64,000 bases of DNA, taken from NCBI GenBank assembly GCA_016702505.1, contig JADJDU010000014.1:1-64000 (forward strand), read 5' to 3'. The translations under genes and the position numbers were made by a program. Origin of the DNA: Microthrixaceae bacterium (GTDB taxonomy: Bacteria > Actinomycetota > Acidimicrobiia > Acidimicrobiales > Iamiaceae). The notes below the pieces were generated by a model. The model saw only the letters and a program-made list of their open reading frames with translations. It was not told where the DNA came from and ran no database searches. Of the stretch, positions 8,094-16,647 are shown one piece after another (position 1 is the stretch's first letter; every line of letters begins with the position of its first letter).

Positions 8094-9327
8094 ATGATGA
8101 CAGCAGAGGACCGCCACGTCACCGGCGGTGTCGACACCCACGGCGAGGTCCATGTCGCCGCGGTGCTCGAGAGCGGAACAGCCCGGCGGCTGGCCGTGGC
8201 CGAGTTCCCCGCCGACACCGCGGGCTATGTGGCGCTGCGCGAGTGGATGAGCGGCTTCGGGACGTTGGACGCGGTCGGTGTCGAGTCCACCGGGGCGTGG
8301 GGTGCCGGTCTGGCCAGGTCGCTGCGTGACAACGACGTGACCGTGATCGAGGTTGACCGGCCGGATCGCAGGGCCCGCCGGTTCGATGGCAAGTCCGATC
8401 CCCTCGATGCTGAGGCAGCCGCACGGGCCGTGATATCGGGACGAGCTGCTGGCGTGCCCAAGACCGCCGATGGTCCCGCCGAGGCGATCAGGGCCATCGA
8501 GATCGTGTGCTACGGCGCGACTCGTGACCGGACACGGGCAATCAACCAGTTCAAAGCTCTTCTCGTCACCGCCCCCGCTGACCTGCGGGAACACCTCGGC
8601 TCGGTGTCGTTTCGGCGTCAGCTCGAACTCGCCCGCCGGTTCCGTAACGACTACGACGATCTCGTCGAGACCCAGGTGCGGTTCGCGCTCAAGACCCTCG
8701 CCGCCAAGATCGCGTTCCTCGACGACCAGATCACCGAGCTCGAAGGTCGGATGAACGAACTGGTCGGCCAGGCCGCTCCAGCGCTCGCCGGCACGTTCGG
8801 TGTCGGACCCCACGTCGCCGCGCAGCTGTTGACCACCGTCGGAGACAACCCCGAACGCCTCGGCTCGGAAGCCGCGTTCGCGAAGCTCTGCGCGGCGTGC
8901 CCGATCCCGGCGTCATCGGGCAAGACCACCCGATATCGACTCAACCCCGGCGGCGATCGCCGAGCGAACAACGCGCTCCACACGATCGTGCTGGTCCGGA
9001 TGCGCTACCACGCGCCAACCCGGGCCTATGTCGCCCGCCGCACCACCGAAGGCAAGAGCATCCCTGAGATCATGCGCTGCCTGAAACGGTTCGTCGCCCG
9101 CGAGATCTACAACGTCATCACGAACCCGCCCACCGACCTACCGACCGGCCACCAGATCCGTCAGCAACGCCTCCAAGCCCGGATCACGCTCACCGCGCTC
9201 GCCAACGCCCTCAACGTCGCCCCAACCCGGATCTCAACCCTCGAACGCGGCCTCACCTATAGCAACGACCTCGCCTACCAAGCCCGCGACTGGCTCAACG
9301 AAACTGCCGCTTGACATCTATAGGAGC
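8002..9327 (+). mobile_element. IS110-family insertion sequence
   Basis: The element is defined by its intact transposase. ATAGGAGC occurs at 8002-8009 just upstream of the gene and again at 9320-9327 just after it. IS110 elements lack terminal inverted repeats and are flanked by short core repeats, so these copies are candidate boundaries; the left one leaves only about 90 nt of 5' non-coding DNA, so the true left end may lie further upstream. Confidence 0.55.
8094..9314 (+). CDS. IS110-family transposase with C-terminal HTH
   Basis: The ATG at 8094 is preferred over an in-frame ATG at 8067 because of AAGGA 8 nt upstream. The N-terminal DEDD (RuvC-like) domain starts with GGVDTHGEVHVAA, with acidic residues in VGVESTGAWG and KSDPLDAEAAARA. 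The central helical region leads to the transposase_20 domain (GPHVAAQLLTTVGDNPERL ... SGKTTRYRLNPGGDRRANN) that carries the serine. The last 60 residues (ARITLTALANALNVAPTRIS) form an XRE-like helix-turn-helix tail that many IS110 enzymes lack. About 406 residues, intact, so the element could be active. Confidence 0.9.
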   Translation: MMTAEDRHVTGGVDTHGEVHVAAVLESGTARRLAVAEFPADTAGYVALREWMSGFGTLDAVGVESTGAWGAGLARSLRDNDVTVIEVDRPDRRARRFDGKSDPLDAEAAARAVISGRAAGVPKTADGPAEAIRAIEIVCYGATRDRTRAINQFKALLVTAPADLREHLGSVSFRRQLELARRFRNDYDDLVETQVRFALKTLAAKIAFLDDQITELEGRMNELVGQAAPALAGTFGVGPHVAAQLLTTVGDNPERLGSEAAFAKLCAACPIPASSGKTTRYRLNPGGDRRANNALHTIVLVRMRYHAPTRAYVARRTTEGKSIPEIMRCLKRFVAREIYNVITNPPTDLPTGHQIRQQRLQARITLTALANALNVAPTRISTLERGLTYSNDLAYQARDWLNETAA

Positions 9328-9384
9328 TTCACCTGCGGTACCCGATCATCTGACCCGACGGGGCGAGACAGGACCATCAGAACC

Positions 9385-9822
9385 ATGACCTTGACGACTG
9401 TGTCGTTGAACGGACGCGCCCACACTGGAGGGGTGACCGAAGACGACATCGATCCGGCAGCGAAGCCGACCCGACGGTCCTTCACCGCGGAGTACAAGGC
9501 GGAGATCCTCGCCGAGTACGACACGTGGCCGAAGGGGTCGGAGCAGCGGGGTGCGATCTTGCGCCGCGAGGGCCTGTACAGCTCGCACATCTCGGAGTGG
9601 CGCAAGCAGGCCGATGCGGGCGCCCGGGAGGGCTTGGCCCGCAAGTCCAAGAAGCGACGCTCGGCCGAGGAGGTGGAGCTCGAGCGGCTCCGCCGCCAGA
9701 ACGAGCGTCTGTCGCGGGAGCTGGCCAAGACGCAGACCGCGTTGGAGATCACGGGAAAAGTGCACGCGCTCTTGGAGCAGCTCTCCGAGAGCGCGGACAC
9801 CGAGAACAGGTCGAAGCCGTGA
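9385..9822 (+). CDS. IS3-family OrfA (DNA-binding part of transposase)
   Basis: A 145-residue protein with the transposase_8 helix-turn-helix (RRSFTAEYKAEILAEYD ... ILRREGLYSSHISEWRKQ), followed by a leucine-zipper-like coiled-coil (EEVELERLRRQNERLSREL). OrfA binds the terminal repeats and multimerises with OrfAB. The stop at 9820-9822 overlaps the GTG of orfB. A G_GGA_AAA heptamer at 9753-9759 lies in its 3' part, so a minority of ribosomes may shift to make the fusion. The second IS3 copy has the same layout. Confidence 0.85.
   Translation: MTLTTVSLNGRAHTGGVTEDDIDPAAKPTRRSFTAEYKAEILAEYDTWPKGSEQRGAILRREGLYSSHISEWRKQADAGAREGLARKSKKRRSAEEVELERLRRQNERLSRELAKTQTALEITGKVHALLEQLSESADTENRSKP
9753..9759 (+). 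promoter_or_regulatory. Candidate -1 ribosomal frameshift site (IS3 copy 1)
   Basis: The heptamer GGGAAAA is parsed G_GGA_AAA in the orfA frame, the canonical X_XXY_YYZ form. Slipping by -1 enters a frame that stays open into orfB. The same heptamer occurs at the homologous place in copy 2 (16587-16593). Confidence 0.5.
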
Positions 9823-10829
9823 CGGCCGAACACCTCCCCGCTCTCGAGGAAGCGACCTCGACGAAGAAGGCATGCGAGCTGCTGGGCGTGAACCGCTCGA
9901 CGATCCTGCGTCGCCGCCGACCGCCGGTGCTGGGCCCGCCGCCACCTCGTCCGGCGCCGCCGAACAAGTTGACCGAGCCCGAGCGTCAGCACGTGTTGTC
10001 GGTCCTGCGATCCGAGCGGTATTGCGATCTGGCACCGGCGCAGGTGTGGGCCCAGCTGCTCGATGACGGGATCTACCTGTGCTCGATCCGCACCATGTAC
10101 CGGCTTCTCGCCGCCGCTGGGGAGAACCGCGAACGGCGTCGACAGCGCACCCACCCGGCCCGCAAGAAACCAGAACTCATCGCCCGAGGCCCGAACCAAG
10201 TCTGGAGTTGGGACATCACCAAGCTCGCCGGGCCCGAACGCGGCATCTACTACGAGCTGTTCGTGATCATCGACATCTACTCCCGCTACGTCGTGGCCTG
10301 GACCGTCGCCGCAGCGGAGACCGGAGAGCTCGCCGAAGCCTTCATCGCGGATGCCTTCGACTCCCAGGGCGTCGGCCGTGACCAGCTGACCCTGCACGCG
10401 GATCGGGGAACATCGATGACCTCGAAACCTGTCGCGCAGCTCCTCGTCGATCTCGGCGTCACCCGCTCGCACAGCCGCCCGTCGGTCTCCAACGACAACC
10501 CCTACTCCGAAGCCCAGTTCAAGACGCTCAAGTACTGCCCGGCCTTCCCCGGCCGGTTCGGTTCGATCGCCGACGCCCGATCGTTCTGCTCGGCGTTCTT
10601 CGATCACTACAACCACGTCCACCGCCACGCCGGCATCGGGCTGCACACCCCCGCATCGGTCCACTACGGCACCGCCACCGAGATCCGCGCTGCACGAGCC
10701 CAGACGCTCACCGCGGCCTACAACGCGAACCCAGCCCGATTCCGCCACCGACCACCCACGCCACCGAGGCTTCCCAACGTCGCGTGGATCAACGAACCCA
10801 ACCGAGAAGCACTCATCCAATCCGCGTAA
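9819..10829 (+). CDS. IS3-family OrfB (rve integrase catalytic part)
   Basis: From the GTG overlapping the orfA stop, 336 residues contain a helix-turn-helix (TKKACELLGVNRSTILRRRR), the HTH_21-like segment ERYCDLAPAQVWAQLLDDG and the rve catalytic core. The DDE triad is visible as WSWDITKL (first D), LHADRGTS (second D) and SNDNPYSEAQFKTLKY (E). The end FDHYNHVHRHAGIGLHTPASVHYG is typical of IS3. Intact and about 65% similar by eye to the second copy, so the two are related but not recent duplicates. Confidence 0.9.
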   Translation: MTAEHLPALEEATSTKKACELLGVNRSTILRRRRPPVLGPPPPRPAPPNKLTEPERQHVLSVLRSERYCDLAPAQVWAQLLDDGIYLCSIRTMYRLLAAAGENRERRRQRTHPARKKPELIARGPNQVWSWDITKLAGPERGIYYELFVIIDIYSRYVVAWTVAAAETGELAEAFIADAFDSQGVGRDQLTLHADRGTSMTSKPVAQLLVDLGVTRSHSRPSVSNDNPYSEAQFKTLKYCPAFPGRFGSIADARSFCSAFFDHYNHVHRHAGIGLHTPASVHYGTATEIRAARAQTLTAAYNANPARFRHRPPTPPRLPNVAWINEPNREALIQSA

Positions 10830-10851
10830 AGCTGTCTCATCTCCCTTGACA

Positions 10852-10967
10852 CGTTCCGTGGTGAGTTCGTCAGCGTCGGATGCCCTGAGCCTCGACCTGT
10901 ACCGCCCTAGGGGGCAACCTTTGCGCGCTCAGCGGCCAGCGCTGCTGCGGATCGCCGGCGCCCGAAC
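10852..10967 (+). other. Short gap between two insertion sequences
   Basis: About 115 bp of ancestral DNA between the IS3 and IS1182-type elements, with no gene. The sequence GAAC just before 10968 and AAC just after 12737 mark the site into which the next element inserted. Confidence 0.4.
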
Positions 10968-12737
10968 CTAGGAGACTGCTGAGCAAGGGCGCTTGCGGGG
11001 TCTCAGTCGTGCCAGGTCGCGGAGGGGTGGTGATCGGGGTCGCTGTTGAGGGTGCTCTTGGTCATCGGCTCCGGGGGTGGGCGGGCGGTGATCGTGGTGG
11101 TGGGTCCGGTTCGGGGCCGGGAGGTCCCCGGAGTCGCCGTCAGGTCGCCGGGGTGATGGTCCAGCCGCCGTTGTGGGTGAGTCCGAGGGCGAGGAGCCGG
11201 CGGAGGTTCACCGCGGCGCATCGGTGGGACCATCCGAGTCGGTTCGCTTCGATGCCTCGGTAGCGGAGACGCCTGTTGTTGTCCTTGACGAGCCAGGCGA
11301 TGGTGCGTTCGATCATCGGCCGGTGTTGCCGGTAGGTGTCGGCGAACTCGTTGGTGTCGGCTTGTGTTCGGGCCGCGGCGAGCAGTTCGTGGTGGGGGTG
11401 CAACACGATGACCCGCCCGGCCTTGGCGGTGGTGCAGCGTGCCCGGACCGGGCAGGTGGCGCAGTGGGCTCCGAAGCGGGCCGAGCCGGACTTGGTGATC
11501 GAGACGGTCACGCCTTCGGGGCAGGTGATGGTGCGGGCGTCGAGGTCGATGGTGAAGTCGTCGAGGGTGTAGCCGCCCGCGACCGCTGGCCGCAGCGGCG
11601 GGGGCTTGATCACCGGGTTCATCTCCCGGGAGCGGAGGTGGTCACGGAACTCGCCGGAGCCGTACGCGGAGTCGCCGAGCACCTCGGTGCCGGCCGGTTC
11701 CTCCGCGATCAGATCGGGGGCAGCCTCGGCGTCACCGGCGTTGCCAGGGCCGATGTCGCACGCGGTGACCAGACCGGTGTCTGGCTCGGCGGCGACGTGG
11801 CCCTTGTAGCCGTCGCGGTAGGACGCCCGGGTCTTGTGGGCGTGGCGAGCCTCGGGATCGACGGTGGAGATGACCCGGTCGGGGGCGGTGCGCCGCGCGA
11901 TGCGCCAACGGCCGGGCCCGTCACCGGGTTCGACGTCTTGCCCCGCGACCAACGCGAGCAGCGCGACGGCGTCGGTCTGGGCGTCGTCGAGGTCGAGGTC
12001 CTCAGCGGCCCACACGAGCTCGTTGGCGTCATCAACCAGCTCGGAGACGACCCGGTCCCGATCGCCCGGGTCGTCCCAATCACAAGGCGGGCGGCTGCCT
12101 TCGAGGTTGTGCTCACGCAACCACACCGCAGCGAGCTCGGGCACCAGCTTGCGGACCCGCCGGATCTGAGCGACGAGCATCGTGACCGTGTCCTGGCGGG
12201 CCACCGCGTCATCGAGCACCGTCGAGTCCAGCGCCCGGCGGTGCTTGGAGGCGATCACCCCGGACTCCACGACCACGGCCTTCACCGCGTCGAAGATCCG
12301 CTGCGGGGCCGTCGAGGCCCGCAGCTTGTTGCGCCACAACGTCAGCACCGTCGGATGGAACGCCTCGTCGGTCAACGCCAGCCCCGCCGCCGCCTTCCAG
12401 GCGATGTCGGTCTGCAACGCCCGGCACGCCTCGCGATCCGAGCGGCCCTCCAGCGCCTGGAGCACCATCACCGTCGCCACCACATCAGCAGGCACCGACG
12501 GGCGGCCACGCCGGGTCGGGAACAGATCTGCGAACATCTCATCGGGGAACAGGCGATGACGGTGCTCAGCCAAGAACGCGTGCACCGACCCCTCCCCGAG
12601 CAGATGGCTGCACAACGCCGCAGCGTCCAACAGCTCACGATCCAGCCGAGACGAACCCTGCATCCCCGCGTTCTACGCCACCGCCGCCCGCTTCGCGAAT
12701 CGAGCCGCCCGCCCCCGATTGCTCAGCAGTCTCCTAG
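10968..12737 (-). mobile_element. IS1182-family insertion sequence with perfect 19-bp ends
   Basis: CTAGGAGACTGCTGAGCAA at 10968-10986 is perfectly inverted at 12719-12737. The flanks are AAC on both sides, a likely 3-bp target duplication. The 1770-bp element holds one intact transposase gene on the minus strand. Perfect ends and an intact gene suggest recent arrival. It stands about 88 bp upstream of the secreted-protein operon starting at 12825, so it probably cut off or replaced the operon's promoter. Confidence 0.85.
11140..12663 (-). CDS. IS1182-family transposase (DDE)
   Basis: The 507-residue protein begins MQGSSRLDRELLDAAALC and has the N-terminal DUF772-type domain (LFPTRRGRPSVPADVVATVM, LQALEGRSDREACRAL), a helical linker and the DDE domain: LDSTVLDDAVARQDT, DPEARHAHKTRASYRDGYKG, VLGDSAYGSGEFRDHL and, near the C-terminus, QHRPMIERTIAWLVKDNNRR with the expected glutamate. 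A cysteine cluster (GAHCATCPVRARCTTAK) typical of the family is present. Full length and intact. A long open frame on the other strand (11173-12786) is a GC-rich shadow. Confidence 0.9.
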   Translation of the reverse strand: MQGSSRLDRELLDAAALCSHLLGEGSVHAFLAEHRHRLFPDEMFADLFPTRRGRPSVPADVVATVMVLQALEGRSDREACRALQTDIAWKAAAGLALTDEAFHPTVLTLWRNKLRASTAPQRIFDAVKAVVVESGVIASKHRRALDSTVLDDAVARQDTVTMLVAQIRRVRKLVPELAAVWLREHNLEGSRPPCDWDDPGDRDRVVSELVDDANELVWAAEDLDLDDAQTDAVALLALVAGQDVEPGDGPGRWRIARRTAPDRVISTVDPEARHAHKTRASYRDGYKGHVAAEPDTGLVTACDIGPGNAGDAEAAPDLIAEEPAGTEVLGDSAYGSGEFRDHLRSREMNPVIKPPPLRPAVAGGYTLDDFTIDLDARTITCPEGVTVSITKSGSARFGAHCATCPVRARCTTAKAGRVIVLHPHHELLAAARTQADTNEFADTYRQHRPMIERTIAWLVKDNNRRLRYRGIEANRLGWSHRCAAVNLRRLLALGLTHNGGWTITPAT

Positions 12738-12824
12738 AACGCAGCGGTCCACTCACGATCTCGAGCCGTCGCTGCAAGTTCCTTGACGCCGTCAGACTTC
12801 CGGCCTACCTTACGCCGGGCGCAG

Positions 12825-14252
12825 ATGGCGCTGCATCAGAATCGGCGAGATCAGGGGACAACGGTAAGCAACTTTCGACGCTTTCGACGGGCACTGGCGC
12901 TGGGAGCTGCCGCGTCAGTTCTTCCCACGGGCGTTGTGCAGGCGTCCGAAGCCGGAGACGCCCAGATACCGATACCAGTCTCTGGCACGGACGTGCTGGC
13001 GAATGATCTCGTAGGTGGCGGCACTGGCCCGATCATCTGGCAAGGCTCGGTTCCCGGGGCAACTCCGGACAGCGTCGTCGTGGTTCATGCCGAGGATGTG
13101 ACTGGCGGGATCACTGAGGAGGGATTGACCGGGAAGAGGATCGATCTAGTCAAAGTCGGTCGGGCGACGGTTGGCGACGACGGACTTTTCACGGTTCGAG
13201 CCGAGCCAGGCGACTGGTACCAAAGCATCGCTGACTCGGACGGGCGGATCCGTCTCATGATCACTGCGAGCGCGCAGAATGGTCGACAGTTCGGGATGGG
13301 TATGACCATCGTCCAGCTTGCGACGGCTACAGACGCCGCCAAGGGTGTGGCTGAAGGCACATGGATGGTCGATCAGGCGATGGAGACCTCCCTCGCCGAT
13401 TTAGAGCCAACAGAAAGCGGCGATCTGACGGACGCTGCCGCACGGCGCTCAACGAGCGTGCCCACCAGCCCAATCGTGATGACGGAGGCGCCGCCAGAGC
13501 TTCTCGAAACCGCAGGCGGGGCAGGAGGAGTAGCACGCGCCGCGTACCCACCGGAGTACTCATGCTACGGCGGCTCGGTAGTGGATGCTCTCTCCACAAC
13601 ATGGGTGGAGATGGGCAACTACTACCACGAAGAGTTTGCACCTACGCACACCTTCCGCTACGAGGCATCGAATACAACCACCACAGAGTGGGGATACAAG
13701 GTAGGAGGAACTGCGGGCGCCTTCACGGGCACCGGCCGTGTCTCCATGGCGACCCAAACCTCAACAGGCGTTTCTGGAGGACACAACCAGGTCCAGACCG
13801 GCAAGAAAAATGAAGGCCACAGCGATCGTAGACATTCGTTATCGACGGGTCCGCTACGACAACTGCTGGTACATGACTCCGCCCGCAAATCCAGCCGGTG
13901 GCTCGAGCATCTATGTGATGCAACCCGATCGCTGGATGGGTAACGCTATTCATTTGCGGTTGAAGTGGAAGCGACTCCCTCGGACAATGGGCAATACACG
14001 CGCCCGCTTATTCCCAACCAGTTTGTATCTCGCAGCGCAGGCAAGGTATCCTCAAGCAGCGCAGGCGTGGATGTCTCGATCGGTGCGGGTTCGTTGACCG
14101 GTGGAGTGAGCTACACGACAGCGTCATCTAGCGGCTCGACTATCACACGTTCTTGGACTAACCCCGCCGCGCCGGGTGGTGCAACCAAGTACATCAAAGG
14201 TTACGGCGCCGACACGCTCAACGGAGTGTTTGGAGTCCGTGGGTACACTTGA
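12825..14252 (+). pseudogene. Secreted beta-rich protein, frameshifted twice; first gene of a three-gene operon
   Basis: From ATG 12825 there is a signal peptide (RRALALGAAASVLPTGVVQA), an N-terminal domain of about 170 residues (IIWQGSVPGATPDSVVVVHA ...) and a Tyr/Trp-rich segment with YSCYGGSVVDALSTTW. The frame breaks in an A5 run at 13806-13810 (KK-MKATAIVDIRYRRVRYD continues in another frame) and returns near 13955 (VEATPSDNGQYTRPLIPNQF), ending GVFGVRGYT. Undoing the two compensating shifts gives about 475 residues. Its stop overlaps the TTG of the lipoprotein gene. No family recognised. The IS1182 element sits directly upstream. Confidence 0.55.
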
Positions 14253-14939
14253 AAGGGACTCGATCTTTAGTTCTTCCAGCCTTGCTGGCTATCGCAGTCT
14301 GCGCCATGGGGTTGTCCTGCGCGGACAACGGGAACCCGCCTTCGACCACGAGTCCGGCCCCGCCAGGACCTGCTCTTGACCCTGAGCAAGCCCTCACCGG
14401 CCTGCTCTCCGACCTGACCTTCTACCAAGTGCCATACGACTCAGGCTGGCATACTGCTGTAGCGCTGACCGTGCGGAACCAGGACACTGGTCCTATAGAA
14501 ATTAAGGCCGCTCAATTCGGCGACCTCGAGAATCTTGTCCTTGGAGAACCAAGGATCGTTGGTCCGCAGTCTCCATCCCTGACGCTGCAGATCTTGCCTG
14601 GAGATCCACCGCGCTCTCCAACTGCCAGTCTCCCGATTCCCAGATTCGAGGCTGAAGACCTATCTGGCTATAGGATTCCTCCTGCGATCGATGACCAGAA
14701 GGCGCCGCCGTTCTCGATTGCGGAAGCCCTCCTGGAGTCAGATGAGGAGAATGACGCATCGATCGTTGTGCCAGTACGCCTGATCGATCCTGAAACGTCG
14801 GGCTCTGTGGTGGGTGTGAGTGCTGACCTATCGAACGGCGGACGGTCGGACGGGCGAGTTGGAGTATCCTGACCTGGAGTTCGGTCTGTGCATGCAAGTG
14901 GAGTACGACGCCCAAGCGTGTGAGCGAGCTAATCGATGA
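14249..14939 (+). pseudogene. Lipoprotein, second gene of the operon, C-terminus frameshifted
   Basis: A TTG overlapping the upstream stop (TTGA) starts a lipoprotein signal ending AMGLSCADNGN. The body of about 165 residues has YDSGWHTAVALTVRNQDTGP, a strand pattern seen in proteins that adopt immunoglobulin-like folds. Near 14822 the frame changes; the natural end (TYRTADGRTGELEYPDLEF ... CERANR, stop at 14937-14939) overlaps the ATG of the GNAT-ACP gene. The coupled starts show that the three genes were made together. Function unknown. Confidence 0.5.
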
Positions 14940-15761
14940 CTCTCGGTAGCACTGGTAGATACCCTGGCTCAAGAGGGCTTGCCACTCTGATTCCCGTAGA
15001 TCTTGTACCGGCTCGCGCCTTATACGAGATTCTTTACCTTTCAGATGCCTACGTAACGTGGCGGACGCGAGGACGAGTTCTTTCGCTGGACGATTTCGCG
15101 ACACTCATCAGTGAATCGTATGCAGCATCATACGCCGTGGTTGATCCACGTAATGATAATGCTCTAGTGGGACATGTAGGTCTCTACGGCATGGACGATA
15201 GTTCTCGGGTGGCGAGCATGTCCGCATACTTCAATCCACGGCACCCCCGGAGTCCAGCTGGTAACCGGTCATGCGCTTCACGCACTGATGGATCAGGCTT
15301 TCGGGGCGGTCGGTCTGCGAAAGGTGGTAGTTGAAGTCCCAGCCGACCTCGCTCCAATGTTGAGCAAGTCTGAAGCTTGGGCGCCGGTCGTTCGACACGA
15401 GGGCCATCTGTCACAGCATCTGCTGATGGCAGGTGAATACCGAGACTTAGACATATTCGCGATATTCGCAACTGACTACCAGCGGCACTTCGATGGTCGC
15501 GACAGTCCCAGCGCCCCTAAGCTCGACGGTCCATCCTATCAAGCCCTCACCGAACTCATCTGCGAAGTAGCCGGCATCGAGATGCAATACTTCGATGGGG
15601 GAACGCTGCTGTTCGATGATATCGGCCTAGATTCGTTGGCAATAGTTGAGGTCATCGACCGGTTGGATGAGATGGGGGCCGACATAGCCAGACTCCCAAC
15701 TGATGTGAGCGTCCTTTCAGTTCAAGATCTCTTCAGCCTAGTAGAGCCTTCTGCAGAATGA
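14936..15761 (+). pseudogene. GNAT acyltransferase fused to an acyl carrier protein domain, frameshifted
   Basis: The ATG overlaps the lipoprotein stop (ATGA). Residues about 15-175 form a GNAT domain of RimJ/RimL type: LYEILYLSDAYVTWRTRGR, VGHVGLYGMDDSSRVASM, then after a shift in the C5 run at 15244-15248 GVQLVTGHALHALMDQAF and VGLRKVVVEVPADLAPML. The last 80 residues are an acyl carrier protein-like helical domain with DDIGLDSLAIVEVIDRLDE, where the DSL serine would carry phosphopantetheine. Removing one C restores a 275-residue fusion. GNAT-ACP fusions load an acyl group on their own carrier, so this operon may acylate or build a small surface molecule. Untested. Confidence 0.6.
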
Positions 15762-15834
15762 TTCAGGTTGATCACCTCACTCTTGTTGTGTAGCGGGGGA
15801 AGCGGACTCATTCATCCCTTGGGTGGGACATCCT

Positions 15835-16167
15835 TTAAGGCCGAAGGGTCGGCGGATCGAACCGGCGGACGAGTCCCGGATCGCCAGCCATGAACGGGTT
15901 GCTCCAGCGGGAGCGACCGTGACCAAGCGGTCGCGCATCAGTCACGACCACGTACGGAACCCCAGAGAAGATCGCGAGTACCCGCGCAGCGTCTGAGAGG
16001 CGATCAGTCACTTCACGGCGCTCACCGTTGATCCTTCTGGTTTGGGTGCGGGTGCCTCGAAGGCTGGCCCCGACAGTGGCCGTCCACTCCTCGCCATCGT
16101 GCGACCACTGAATCTCGTAGATACGTTCTTCGATCGGCAAGGGTGCACGTCCGGCGAACGCGGCCAA
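15835..16167 (-). CDS. Hypothetical protein, possibly trimmed by the adjacent IS3
   Basis: A 110-residue frame with ERIYEIQWSHDGEEWTATVG, a basic stretch (RGTRTQTRRINGERREV), VLAIFSGVPYVVVTDARP and a final FDPPTLRP. Composition and the lack of competing frames argue that it is coding. Its start lies only 11 bp from the left end of the IS3 copy at 16178, so the natural N-terminus and promoter may have been displaced. No family recognised. Confidence 0.45.
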   Translation of the reverse strand: MAAFAGRAPLPIEERIYEIQWSHDGEEWTATVGASLRGTRTQTRRINGERREVTDRLSDAARVLAIFSGVPYVVVTDARPLGHGRSRWSNPFMAGDPGLVRRFDPPTLRP

Positions 16168-16245
16168 ATCCCCTCTCTGTCAGACTAGGGGTGTCCGCTC
16201 GTGAGGGCGGGTTCGTTGTAGCAGGGCGAGGAACGAGAACGAGGA

Positions 16246-16647
16246 ATGTCTGTTACTACCGTTGAGGGCGTGGTGTCGCGTCCTGATCCTGAGGTTCGGC
16301 CGGCCCGCCAGTCGTATCCGGCGAAGTACAAGCTGGAGGTCCTGGCCGAGCTGGACGCGGCTGACTCGAAATCTGAGCGGGGCGAGATCATGCGCCGTGA
16401 GGGGTTGTACTCATCGTTGATCGCGGCGTGGCGTGACCAGCGCGACAAGGGCGCGTTGGAGGCGATGAAGGCGCGCCGTCCGGGCCCGAAGGCCGATGCC
16501 ACCAAGGCTGAGCTTGCTCGGTTGCGGGCGAAGGTCACCGACATGGAAGACAAGCTGGCCACGGCTGAGGAGTTGATCGACGCGCAGGGAAAAGCATCGG
16601 CGCTCTTGCAGGCGATGCGCCGCAAGAGCGCCGAGGAGAAGTCGTGA
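16246..16647 (+). CDS. IS3-family OrfA
   Basis: A 133-residue protein with a transposase_8 helix-turn-helix (RQSYPAKYKLEVLAELDAAD ... IMRREGLYSSLIAAWRDQ) and a coiled-coil (ELARLRAKVTDMEDKLATAEE). It ends with a TGA overlapping the orfB GTG (GTGA at 16644-16647). The slippery heptamer at 16587-16593 precedes the stop by about 50 nt. It shares layout but only moderate identity with copy 1. Confidence 0.85.
   Translation: MSVTTVEGVVSRPDPEVRPARQSYPAKYKLEVLAELDAADSKSERGEIMRREGLYSSLIAAWRDQRDKGALEAMKARRPGPKADATKAELARLRAKVTDMEDKLATAEELIDAQGKASALLQAMRRKSAEEKS
16587..16593 (+). promoter_or_regulatory. Candidate -1 ribosomal frameshift site (IS3 copy 2)
   Basis: GGGAAAA parsed G_GGA_AAA in the orfA frame; the -1 frame remains open through the orfB GTG. 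Conserved with the site at 9753-9759 although the surrounding codons differ. Confidence 0.5.

Larger units (their letters stand above)
9351..10851 (+). mobile_element. IS3-family insertion sequence, copy 1
   Basis: The element spans orfA, orfB and imperfect inverted ends: TGACCCGACGGGGCGAGACAG at 9351-9371 against the reverse complement of 10832-10851 (TGTCAAGGGAGATGAGACAG). It sits 23 bp beyond the candidate right boundary of the IS110 element. I see no convincing target duplication. Confidence 0.65.

Noticed and set aside
11173..12786. Long open frame antisense to the IS1182 transposase
   Set aside because: It mirrors the codon bias of the transposase, has no family features and is the expected shadow in GC-rich DNA. 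The same applies to 1988-2950, 9318-10820, 16185-17666 (minus) and the upstream extension of the TetR frame to 26197.
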